A stretch of 12,268 bases of DNA. Source: CAZTHL01 sp964613585. Its GTDB lineage: Bacteria; Pseudomonadota; Alphaproteobacteria; DSM-16000; Inquilinaceae. Positions 1 to 9,103 of the stretch are shown here, in pieces. The position numbers were made by a program, and so were the translations under genes. The stretch covers positions 1-12,268 of the forward strand of contig CAZTHL010000100.1 of NCBI GenBank assembly GCA_964613585.1, read 5' to 3'. The notes under the pieces were generated by a model, which was given only the letters and a program-made list of their open reading frames with translations, did no database searches and was not told the DNA's origin. The stretch's first letter is position 1. The number at the start of each line of letters is the position of its first letter.

Positions 1-323
1 TCCACTACAACCCGGCGCACATGCTCGCGGTGACCTTCTTCTTCACCACGACGCTGGCGCTCGCCCTGCACGGCGGCCTGATCCTGTCGGCGCTCAATCC
101 CGGCAAGGGCGAGGTGGTCAAGTCGCCCGAGCACGAGGACACCTATTTCCGCGACTTCATCGGCTACTCGATCGGCACGCTCGGCATCCACCGGCTCGGC
201 CTGATCCTGGCGCTGGCGGCCGGCTTCTTCAGCGCGGTGTGCATCGTCATCAGCGGCCCGTTCTGGACCACCGGCTGGCCCGAATGGTGGAACTGGTGGC
301 TCAACCTGCCGATCTGGTCCTGA
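1..323 (+). CDS. pufL: Photosynthetic reaction centre L subunit, 3' part (5' cut by window)
   Basis: This is the C-terminal 106 residues of PufL, the inner-membrane subunit that, with PufM, binds the bacteriochlorophyll special pair, bacteriopheophytins and quinones. The reading frame is open from the window edge (first whole codon at 3), so the gene begins upstream. The fragment opens HYNPAH, matching the stretch with L168 His and L173 His (special-pair ligand) of Rhodobacter sphaeroides. Counting on from there, the iron ligands L190 His and L230 His and the QB-pocket residues L212 Glu and L223 Ser all fall at the expected spacing. The last two membrane helices (D and E) are present. The protein ends LPIWS with no longer tail, as in Blastochloris viridis L, and the total length would be about 273. 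The next gene, pufM, starts 15 bp later. The family assignment is near certain. Confidence 0.97.
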   Translation, partial: HYNPAHMLAVTFFFTTTLALALHGGLILSALNPGKGEVVKSPEHEDTYFRDFIGYSIGTLGIHRLGLILALAAGFFSAVCIVISGPFWTTGWPEWWNWWLNLPIWS

Positions 324-338
324 GGGGGGCCCGGTGAG

Positions 339-1316
339 ATGCCTGACTATCAAAACATCTTCACGAGCGTGCAGCCCCGCGCGGTGCCGAACCCGGGGAT
401 CGCGCTGCCGGCCGGCGACGCGGTGCGCGTCGGCGACGGCACCTTCAACTACCTGCTGGGCAAGATCGGCAACGCCCAGATCGGCCCGATCTACCTGGGC
501 ACGACCGGGTTCCTGTCGCTGCTCTGCGGCTTCATCGCGATCGAGATCATCGGCCTCAACATGTGGGCCTCGGTCAACTGGGACCCGGTCGAGTTCGTTC
601 GCCAGCTGCCCTGGCTGGCGCTCGAGCCGCCCGGCCCGGAATGGGGGCTCAGCCTGCCGCCGCTCCAGGAAGGCGGCTGGTGGCTCCTGGCCGGCTTCTT
701 CCTGACCGCGTCGATCCTGCTCTGGTGGGTCCGCACCTACCGCCGCGCGATCGCCCTCGGCCTCGGCACCCACATCGCCTGGGCATTCGCCTCGGCCATC
801 TTCCTCTACCTGGTGCTCGGCTTCATCCGGCCGGTCCTCATGGGCAGCTGGAGCGAGGCGGTGCCGTTCGGCATCTTCCCGCACCTCGACTGGACCACGG
901 CCTTCTCGATCCGCTACGGCAACCTCTACTACAACCCGTTCCACGCGCTCTCGATCGTCTTCCTCTACGGCTCGGTTCTGCTGTTCGCCATGCACGGCGG
1001 CACCATCCTGTCGGTCAGCAAGCTCGGCGGTGAGCGTGAGGTGGAGCAGGCGACCGACCGCGGCACGGCGGCCGAGCGCGGCGCGCTGTTCTGGCGCTGG
1101 ACCATGGGCTTCAACGCCACCTTCGAGTCGATCCACCGCTGGATCTGGTGGTTCGCGGTGCTGACGGCGGTGACCGGCGGCATCGGCATCCTGCTGTCGG
1201 GCACGGTGGTCGACAACTGGTACCTGTGGGGCATCAAGCACGGCATCGTGGCGCCCTACCCCGAGACGCCGGTCGTCGACCCGGCCGCCACGCTGAGCCC
1301 GGGAGCAGCACAATGA
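339..1316 (+). CDS. pufM: Photosynthetic reaction centre M subunit
   Basis: PufM is the 325-residue, five-helix partner of PufL in the type II (quinone) reaction centre of the inner membrane. Residue numbers in this protein coincide with standard M numbering. His182 is the accessory bacteriochlorophyll ligand and His202, in YNPFH, is the special-pair ligand. Tyr210 lies beside the primary donor. His219, Glu234 and His266 are the non-haem iron ligands, and Thr222 and Trp252 line the QA pocket. The N-terminus (MPDYQNIFTSVQ) is typical of the family. ATG 339 follows a G-rich, GGTGAG-containing ribosome-binding region just after the pufL stop. The C-terminus extends past the last helix (about residues 305-325), as in species whose M tail contacts a bound cytochrome, which fits pufC being next. 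The stop overlaps the pufC start in ATGA, indicating translational coupling. No key residue is missing. Confidence 0.98.
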   Translation: MPDYQNIFTSVQPRAVPNPGIALPAGDAVRVGDGTFNYLLGKIGNAQIGPIYLGTTGFLSLLCGFIAIEIIGLNMWASVNWDPVEFVRQLPWLALEPPGPEWGLSLPPLQEGGWWLLAGFFLTASILLWWVRTYRRAIALGLGTHIAWAFASAIFLYLVLGFIRPVLMGSWSEAVPFGIFPHLDWTTAFSIRYGNLYYNPFHALSIVFLYGSVLLFAMHGGTILSVSKLGGEREVEQATDRGTAAERGALFWRWTMGFNATFESIHRWIWWFAVLTAVTGGIGILLSGTVVDNWYLWGIKHGIVAPYPETPVVDPAATLSPGAAQ

Positions 1317-2392
1317 GAGCCGTGAGCATCCTAGCCGTCGTTGTCGTGGTCCTGCTCACGGCGGCGATGCTGTTCCGGCCGGGCTGGGACCGGCCGCCGA
1401 TCGAGACCGACCAGACCGGCTTCCGCGGCCTCGGCATGGTCGAGGTCACCAACCCGCGCAAGCAGCGCGACCTGGTGGCGGCGAACCAGGTTCCGGAGCC
1501 GATCCCGGAGATCCCGACCGAGGGCGCGCCGCTCGCCTCCGAGGTCTACGAGAACGTGCCCCTGCTCGGCCACCTGCCGGATCCGCAGTTCATCCGGCTG
1601 ATGACGGCGATCACCGAATGGGTGTCGCCGGAGGAGGGCTGCGCCTACTGCCACAACCTCGAGAACTTGGCGTCGGACGAGCCCTACGCCAAGCGCGTGT
1701 CGTCGCGCATGATCCAGATGACCTGGCACGTCAACCAGGACTGGACCGAGCATGTCGGCGACACCGGCGTCACCTGCTACACCTGCCACCGCGGCCAGCC
1801 GGTGCCGCAGGCGGTATGGTACAGCGGCTCGCCCATGGCCGAAGCCGGCGGCCTGTCCCGCGGCCGGGCCGGCCAGAACATCGCCGGCATCGGCGCCACG
1901 TCGCTGCCGACCGATCCGTTCACGCCGCTGCTCGAGGAATCGGGGGTGATCCGGGTCGAGCCGCGCACGGCGCTGCCGACGGACTATGAGATGTCCATCC
2001 AGCAGACCGAGGCGAGCTACGCCCTGATGATCCACATGTCGAACTCGCTCGGCGTCAACTGCACCTACTGCCACAACAGCCGCTCGTTCGGCTCGTGGGG
2101 GCAGGCGACGCCGCAGCGGGCAAACGCGTGGCACGGCATCTACATGACCCGGGCGATCAACCAGGAGTACATTGTCCCGCTGACGCCGATCCTGCCGGAC
2201 TACCGGCTCGGGCCGGAGGGCGACGCGCCGAAGGCCAACTGCACCACCTGCCACCAGGGTGCCGCGCTGCCGCTGCTCGGCGTCAGCATGCTGCCGGACT
2301 ACCCGTCGCTGCGCGCGCCAGGCGACGCCACCGGCCCCGACGTGGCCGGAACCCTGCCGGCCGGCCACCCGGTCGTGGCGGAGCATCCCTGA
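1313..2392 (+). CDS. pufC: Reaction-centre tetraheme cytochrome c subunit
   Basis: PufC is a 359-residue periplasmic cytochrome that sits on the L and M subunits and returns electrons to the oxidised special pair. Four CXXCH haem c sites are visible, with first Cys near residues 110, 155, 250 and 310 (CAYCH, CYTCH, CTYCH, CTTCH). The pairwise spacing is that of the Blastochloris viridis protein. Met in LMTAITEW, Met in RMIQMTW and Met in ALMIHM match the known axial methionines, and His in WTEHV matches the distal ligand of the bis-His haem. The conserved TQTGFRG-like and TPQRA...W segments are present. The N-terminus is a single hydrophobic helix (about residues 3-20) with no Cys near its end, so there is no lipobox. 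The protein is probably held by an uncleaved membrane anchor rather than a lipid. The ATG at 1313 overlaps the pufM stop, and an intrinsic terminator follows 70 bp after the gene. Confidence 0.97.
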   Translation: MRAVSILAVVVVVLLTAAMLFRPGWDRPPIETDQTGFRGLGMVEVTNPRKQRDLVAANQVPEPIPEIPTEGAPLASEVYENVPLLGHLPDPQFIRLMTAITEWVSPEEGCAYCHNLENLASDEPYAKRVSSRMIQMTWHVNQDWTEHVGDTGVTCYTCHRGQPVPQAVWYSGSPMAEAGGLSRGRAGQNIAGIGATSLPTDPFTPLLEESGVIRVEPRTALPTDYEMSIQQTEASYALMIHMSNSLGVNCTYCHNSRSFGSWGQATPQRANAWHGIYMTRAINQEYIVPLTPILPDYRLGPEGDAPKANCTTCHQGAALPLLGVSMLPDYPSLRAPGDATGPDVAGTLPAGHPVVAEHP

Positions 2393-2461
2393 CCGCCGCG
2401 CCGTGCGGCCGACGGACGGCGACACCGCCGCTCCCGTCGGCCGGCGGCCCCGGCTCCGGAC

Positions 2462-2515
2462 AGGCCCGTCTCCGGCTCCCGGCCCATGGCCGGCGTCGGA
2501 GACGGGCCTTTTCTT
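2462..2515 (+). terminator. Rho-independent terminator of the puf operon
   Basis: A perfect 13-bp stem is formed by AGGCCCGTCTCCG (2462-2474) and its reverse complement (2497-2509), followed by TTTTCTT. The 22-nt apical region contains a second perfect 6-bp stem, CCGGCC/GGCCGG around CAT, so the whole structure folds as a long stacked hairpin. It lies 70 bp after the pufC stop and 42 bp before the next start codon. This is the strongest intrinsic terminator in the window and marks pufC as the last puf gene. Confidence 0.93.
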
Positions 2516-2556
2516 GTCCGCCGGCGCCGGGCAGCACCCTCCGAGAGGATCACGCC

Positions 2557-4155
2557 ATGACCCCCTGGTGGCGCGGCGCCGTGCTCTACCAGATCTACCC
2601 GCGCAGCTTCCGGGACACCGATGGCGACGGTGTCGGCGACCTGCCCGGCGTGATCGAGAAGCTCGACTATGTCGCCGCGCTCGGCGTCGACGGGATCTGG
2701 CTGTCGCCGTTCTTTCCCTCGCCCATGGTCGACTTCGGCTACGACGTCGCCGATTACCGCGGCGTCGATCCGCGCTTCGGCACGCTCGCCGACCTCGACC
2801 GGCTGCTCGCCCGCGCCCACGCGCTCGGGCTCAAGGTGATCATCGATCAGGTCTACTCGCACAGCTCCGACCGGCATCCCTGGTTCGCGGAGAGCCGGAC
2901 GAGCCGCGACACTCCGAAGGCCGGCTGGTACGTCTGGGCCGACCCGAGGCCGGACGGCACGCCGCCCAACAACTGGCTTTCCCTGTTCGGCGGCCCGGCC
3001 TGGGAATGGGACGCCCGGCGGCGCCAGTACTATCTCCACAACTTTCACCGCGCCCAGCCGGATCTCAACTTCCACGAGCCGGCGGTGCAGGAGGCGATCT
3101 GCGAGGTCGCCCGCTTCTGGCTCGACCGCGGCGTCGACGGCTTCCGGCTCGACGTCGCCAACTTCTACTTCCACGACGCAGCGCTGAGGGACAATCCGCC
3201 CACCGGCCGGATCGACGCCTGGTCGCCCTACGACTTCCAGCGCCACCTGCACGACCGCTCCCGACCCGAGACCCTCGGCTTCGTGGCCCGGCTGCGGCGC
3301 CTGCTCGACAGCTACCCGGAGCGCATGGCGGTGGCCGAGATCGCCAGCGCGAGCCCGCTCGAGCGCATGATCGAGTATACGGACGGTCCCGACCGGGTGC
3401 ACACCGCCTATTGCTTCATCCTGCTGAACGGCCCGTTCGACGCCGCGTTCATCCGCGGGGCCGTGGAGCGGCAGCGGCAGCTTGGGCCCGATGCCTGGCC
3501 GTCCTGGTCCTTCGGCAACCACGACTTTCCGCGCGTCGTCACCCGCTGGGGCGGCGAGCGCGATCCGGCCGGGTTCGCCCGGCTGACCATGGCGCTGCTG
3601 CTGGCGCTGCGCGGCACGATCTTCGTCTACCAGGGCGAGGAGCTGGGCCTGCCGGACGGCGCGGTTCCCTACGAGCGGATGCTGGATCCCGAGGGCCTCG
3701 CCTTCTGGCCCGACCGCAAGAGCCGGGACGACTGCCGGACGCCGATGCCGTGGCAGGCCGCCGCCCCGTTCGCCGGCTTCGCGCCGCCCGGCGCTGCCGA
3801 GCCTTGGCTGCCGGTGCAGGAGCCTCATCGGCGCCGGGCGGTCGACCGGCAGCTCGCCGATCCGGCCTCGCCGCTGATGACGGCGCGCCGGCTCCTGCGC
3901 TTTCGGCGCGGCCGGCCGGCGCTGCGCCATGGCGACATCCGCTTCCTGTCGGTGCCGCCACCGCTGCTGGTCTTGGAGCGCTGGCATGGGGACGACCGGC
4001 TCTTGTGCGCCTTCAACCTCAGCGAGCGGCCGCAGCGCGCCGCCCTGGCGACGGAGCTGACGGAGCGCCGACTGCCCGATCTCGGCGGCGGCAGGCTCGG
4101 CGGCGGCACGCTCGAGCTGCCGCCCTATGGCTTCCTGTTTGCCGGAACGGAGTGA
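2557..4155 (+). CDS. GH13 alpha-glucosidase (exo-acting, GH13_23-like)
   Basis: This 532-residue alpha-amylase superfamily hydrolase is expected to release glucose from the non-reducing end of short alpha-glucosides. There is no signal peptide, so it is probably cytoplasmic. The N-terminus (WWRGAVLYQIYPRSF) opens the TIM barrel and is followed by a DTDGDGVGDL metal-binding loop (about 20-29). Conserved region I is DQVYSHSS (97-104), region II GFRLDV with nucleophile Asp199, region III AEIAS with acid/base Glu261, and region IV FGNHD with Asp323. The QPDLNFHEPAV stretch (about 167-177) is typical of alpha-glucosidases and related transferases. The C-terminal 80 residues form the usual beta domain. 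The start at 2557 is supported by GAGAGGA 7 bp upstream; longer in-frame extensions would run into pufC. Region I has Ser where many GH13 enzymes have Asn, as I recall for subfamily 23. Trehalose- or sucrose-related activities cannot be excluded. No sugar transporter or regulator is adjacent. Confidence 0.88.
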   Translation: MTPWWRGAVLYQIYPRSFRDTDGDGVGDLPGVIEKLDYVAALGVDGIWLSPFFPSPMVDFGYDVADYRGVDPRFGTLADLDRLLARAHALGLKVIIDQVYSHSSDRHPWFAESRTSRDTPKAGWYVWADPRPDGTPPNNWLSLFGGPAWEWDARRRQYYLHNFHRAQPDLNFHEPAVQEAICEVARFWLDRGVDGFRLDVANFYFHDAALRDNPPTGRIDAWSPYDFQRHLHDRSRPETLGFVARLRRLLDSYPERMAVAEIASASPLERMIEYTDGPDRVHTAYCFILLNGPFDAAFIRGAVERQRQLGPDAWPSWSFGNHDFPRVVTRWGGERDPAGFARLTMALLLALRGTIFVYQGEELGLPDGAVPYERMLDPEGLAFWPDRKSRDDCRTPMPWQAAAPFAGFAPPGAAEPWLPVQEPHRRRAVDRQLADPASPLMTARRLLRFRRGRPALRHGDIRFLSVPPPLLVLERWHGDDRLLCAFNLSERPQRAALATELTERRLPDLGGGRLGGGTLELPPYGFLFAGTE

Positions 4156-4172
4156 TCGAACGGGCCCCAGGG

Positions 4173-4186
4173 CCGGCGCGCGCCGG
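4173..4186. repeat. Perfect GC palindrome after the alpha-glucosidase gene
   Basis: CCGGCGCGCGCCGG, a 14-nt perfect palindrome, begins 18 bp after the alpha-glucosidase stop. It could form a hairpin at the transcript end, but no T-run follows, so I do not call it an intrinsic terminator. The surrounding spacer is almost pure G+C, so palindromes by chance are not rare here. Confidence 0.4.
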
Positions 4187-4248
4187 TCGCGTTCCGGCCG
4201 GGCGGCCGGGAGCCGGTCCGCGCCCGGGCCCGCGGCCGGGCCCCGGGG

Positions 4249-4292
4249 CGTTCCCGGCGCGTTCCCGGCACTTTCCCGGCGCTTTCCCGGCG
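4249..4292. repeat. Four tandem 11-bp repeats upstream of secA
   Basis: Four consecutive 11-bp units are visible: CGTTCCCGGCG (4249-4259), CGTTCCCGGCA (4260-4270), CTTTCCCGGCG (4271-4281) and CTTTCCCGGCG (4282-4292). A degenerate earlier unit may precede them. The array ends 5 bp before a TTGACA hexamer that may be the secA -35 element. The phase of 11 bp is close to one helical turn, so each unit would face the same side of the DNA. The function is unknown. It could be a simple replication-slippage product or a set of protein-binding sites. Confidence 0.8.
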
Positions 4293-4297
4293 CTTCG

Positions 4298-4326
4298 TTG
4301 ACACCCCTGATGGTTCACCTTATGTC
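4298..4326 (+). promoter_or_regulatory. Candidate sigma70 promoter for secA
   Basis: A perfect TTGACA (4298-4303) is followed after 17 bp by TATGTC (4321-4326), which matches 3 of 6 positions of the -10 consensus. Transcription would start near 4333 and leave a 5' leader of about 60 nt before the secA ATG. The -35 and spacing are good and the -10 is mediocre. It is the only such pair I see in this GC-rich spacer. Confidence 0.45.
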
Positions 4327-4394
4327 TCGCGGGGCCTTCGGCGGGATCCCGCGCCGGCCGGCCCCAATAATCCAACCGCTGTCTTGAGGTCTCG

Positions 4395-7202
<2,808 letters not shown>

Positions 7203-7243
7203 GGCCGCGGCCGCCTCGCGCGCCGACCTGGGCGCCGGGCCTT

Positions 7244-7265
7244 GCATCATCGCTTGTCATGATGC
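7244..7265. repeat. Inverted repeat downstream of secA
   Basis: GCATCAT (7244-7250) and ATGATGC (7259-7265) form a perfect 7-bp stem with an 8-nt loop, flanked by GGCC on both sides, which can extend the stem. It lies 41 bp after the secA stop and could be the transcript-end hairpin of secA. There is no T-run after it, so factor-independent termination is not supported. Confidence 0.4.
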
Positions 7266-7401
7266 CGGCCGAGCGGGACCCTTGACCGGTCCGCGCATCA
7301 GCCGCCGTGCGCGGCGTTGGCGCATCGCCGTGGACATGTCGTCGAAGGGCGGCCTGCGCAGGAGGGAGATCCCCCGAAGCGCATTCCGGTGTCGTCCCAG
7401 A

Positions 7402-7426
7402 GTCACGCTCCGAGCTCGGACGTGAC
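7402..7426. repeat. Near-perfect inverted repeat in the secA/carboxypeptidase gap
   Basis: The arms GTCACG-C-TCCGAG (7402-7414) and CTCGGACGTGAC (7415-7426) pair over 12 bp with a single unpaired C at 7408. The core TCCGAGCTCGGA is a 12-bp perfect palindrome. It lies between two convergent genes in otherwise featureless sequence and has no poly-T on either side. It could be a protein-binding site or an RNA hairpin; the sequence does not decide. Confidence 0.6.
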
Positions 7427-7480
7427 GAACAGCGGCATGTCGGCTTGACACGGGAGCGGGACGACGGTGCCGCCGAACCC

Positions 7481-7517
7481 AAAAACGCCCTACCGCGCCG
7501 CGTGCCGGTCGGGGGCG
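7481..7517 (-). terminator. Candidate intrinsic terminator of the carboxypeptidase gene
   Basis: Read on the minus strand, CGCCC (complement of 7513-7517) pairs with GGGCG (complement of 7486-7490) and is followed at once by five T (7481-7485). Inside it a 4-bp ACCG/CGGT stem (7492-7495 with 7506-7509) extends the hairpin across a small internal loop. The stem includes the stop codon of the minus-strand gene. The T-run is short, so the strength is uncertain. Confidence 0.5.
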
Positions 7518-9025
7518 AGGGTCAGGCAGGCGATCTCGGCCGCCTGGAGCCGCTCGCACGCGGCGCCGGCGCTGCTCTCCGTGAAGCCGAACATGCGCGC
7601 GCGGTGCAGACGGCCCCAGGCAGTGCCGACCTCGGTGATGTCGCGCGGCGCCCGGCTGAGCAGGGTCGGCGCCGCCGACGTCGCCTGGTCCATGGCGCGC
7701 TCCGCCTCGGTCCGGGAGCGGAAGGCGCCGACCTGAATACCCCAGCCGCTCGGCGGCTCGATCACGTCGCTGCCGGAGACGTCGCCGACCGCCTCGCCGG
7801 AGGGGGCCTCGGCGGTGTCGAGGCCGGCCGCCTCGGCGAGGCGCACCGGCACGATCTGCAGGGGGCGGGTCGAGGCCTGCGCCACGGTCGGCGTTGACAT
7901 CTGGCGCATGGCCGGCAGCGCCGGCGGCTGCGGGAAGCGCCGCAGCTGCGCCGGCAGCGCGCTGTCCGCGGGCGCGTCGGCGAGCCGCGTCGGGCGCAGC
8001 CGGACCGGTCCGGCCGGCGGCAGCGCCTCGGCCACCACGGTGACGGCCGGCACGCGTTCGCGCGGATGCAGCGCCGGGCGCGGCGGCCGGAACGGCACGC
8101 TGCCATGCGCCACCAGGTGCCGCGCCCGCTCAGTGGCGAGGGCCCGGTCGAGCAGATCGACCATGTGCGCGTTGCGCGAGGCCGCCGTGCGGCCGCCGAA
8201 CACGACCGCGATCAGGCGCAGCCGGGATCGGCGCACGGAGGCAACGAGATTGAAGCCCGAGGCGTTGATGTAGCCGGTCTTGAGGCCGTCCATCCCGTCA
8301 TAACGCCCGAGCAGCCGATTGTGGTTGCGGTAGGTGACGCCACGGAAGGTCCAGCGCCGGGTGCCGAAGAAATGGTAGTGCTGCGGGTAGTGGCGAATCA
8401 TCGCCTGCGTCAGCCTCGCCATGTCCCATGCCGTGCTTCTCTGGCGTCGGTCGGGCAGGCCGGAGGCGTTGCGGAACGTGGTCCGGGTCATGCCGAGACG
8501 GCGCGCCTGCTCGGTCATCATCCGGGCGAACTGGCTCTCGGAGCCGCCGATCGCCTCGGCCAGGACCACGGCGATGTCGTTGGCGGACTTGGTGACCAGG
8601 GCGTAGATCGCGTCCTCCACCCTGAGGGTGGCGCCGACCGGCAGGCCGATCTTGGACGGCGGCTGCCGGGCGGCATGGCTCGACACCCGCAGGGACTGCT
8701 GCAGCGACAGACGGCCGGACTCGATCGCCTGGAAGGTCATGTACAAGGTCATGATCTTGGTGAGCGAGGCCGGGTACAGCGACCGCTGCGCGTTCTCCTC
8801 GTAGAACACCTCGCCGGTCACGGCGTCGATCACGAGGCCGGCATAGCGGGGATTGGCCTGCGCTTGCCACGGCAGAGTAATGATCAGTAAAACGGCCAGA
8901 AGCGCCAGCACGGCGCCGCAGCCCGCTGCGGGCGGAAAGCAGCATCGGCTCAAGGCGCAGGCAGCGCGCCTTGAGTCCGGCTGTGAGGTGACCGCGGCCC
9001 CCTGCATCGTTCGGCCCCCGTGCAC
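7490..9025 (-). CDS. D-alanyl-D-alanine carboxypeptidase (peptidase S11) with SPOR domain
   Basis: This is a 511-residue penicillin-binding-protein-type DD-carboxypeptidase, which trims the terminal D-Ala from peptidoglycan pentapeptides in the periplasm. All three active-site motifs are present: SLTK (Ser87, Lys90), SAN (147-149) and KTG (249-251, in DGLKTGYINASG). A hydrophobic segment at about residues 36-52, ending near QAQA, looks like a signal peptide with an unusually long N-region. After the catalytic domain comes a Pro/Ala/Arg-rich linker (about 300-425). A SPOR domain (428 to about 505, WGIQVGAFRSRTEAERAM...) follows, a module that binds denuded glycan strands at the division septum. 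I chose the GTG at 9025 because AGGAAGG lies 8 bp before it. An ATG at 9007 is the alternative and would shorten the leader by 6 residues. The gene is convergent with secA and divergent from the lipoprotein gene. Confidence 0.93.
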   Translation of the reverse strand: MHGGRTMQGAAVTSQPDSRRAACALSRCCFPPAAGCGAVLALLAVLLIITLPWQAQANPRYAGLVIDAVTGEVFYEENAQRSLYPASLTKIMTLYMTFQAIESGRLSLQQSLRVSSHAARQPPSKIGLPVGATLRVEDAIYALVTKSANDIAVVLAEAIGGSESQFARMMTEQARRLGMTRTTFRNASGLPDRRQRSTAWDMARLTQAMIRHYPQHYHFFGTRRWTFRGVTYRNHNRLLGRYDGMDGLKTGYINASGFNLVASVRRSRLRLIAVVFGGRTAASRNAHMVDLLDRALATERARHLVAHGSVPFRPPRPALHPRERVPAVTVVAEALPPAGPVRLRPTRLADAPADSALPAQLRRFPQPPALPAMRQMSTPTVAQASTRPLQIVPVRLAEAAGLDTAEAPSGEAVGDVSGSDVIEPPSGWGIQVGAFRSRTEAERAMDQATSAAPTLLSRAPRDITEVGTAWGRLHRARMFGFTESSAGAACERLQAAEIACLTLAPDRHAAR

Positions 9026-9103
9026 GTCCCGATCCTTCCTGGCTACGCTAAGAGAAAAGCCAAATTCGTGTCCAGTTTTTATTGGAATCCGGTAAACAAA
9101 GCG
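9026..9103. promoter_or_regulatory. AT-rich divergent intergenic region
   Basis: This short stretch between two divergently read genes is clearly richer in A and T (especially 9050-9100) than anything else in the window, and promoters for both directions are expected here. I could not find a convincing -35/-10 pair on either strand, so it is called from composition and gene orientation only. Confidence 0.35.
9034..9040 (-). promoter_or_regulatory. Ribosome-binding site fixing the carboxypeptidase GTG start
   Basis: On the minus strand AGGAAGG (complement of 9034-9040) stands 8 bp before the GTG at 9025. That is an ideal Shine-Dalgarno match and distance. It favours GTG 9025 over the downstream ATG at 9007, which has only a G-run before it. 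Confidence 0.65.

Noticed and set aside
1148..1312. Upstream extension of the PufC frame inside pufM
   Set aside because: The extension is an out-of-phase reading of pufM. ATG 1313 gives an ATGA coupling and a proper membrane anchor.
2095..2556. N-terminal extension of the alpha-glucosidase frame back into pufC
   Set aside because: The extra 154 residues are shadow sequence and cross the terminator. The ATG at 2557 has a good ribosome-binding site and gives the normal family N-terminus.
2299..3987. A 562-residue minus-strand frame opposite the alpha-glucosidase gene
   Set aside because: Same GC-driven shadow effect. No motif, no good start region, and it also runs across the puf terminator and the end of pufC.
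2259..4301. A 680-residue plus-strand frame overlapping the alpha-glucosidase gene in another phase
   Set aside because: Arg/Ala/Pro-rich nonsense typical of the out-of-phase frame of a GC-rich gene. The overlapping frame has all catalytic GH13 motifs.
7203..7489. Possible small gene or RNA between secA and the carboxypeptidase gene
   Set aside because: Frames here are all extensions of shadows, and the TTGACA at 7445-7450 has no matching -10. Only the inverted repeats could be supported.
8066..8890. A 274-residue plus-strand frame within the carboxypeptidase gene
   Set aside because: Antisense shadow with no domain. The minus-strand gene carries SxxK, SxN, KTG and SPOR.
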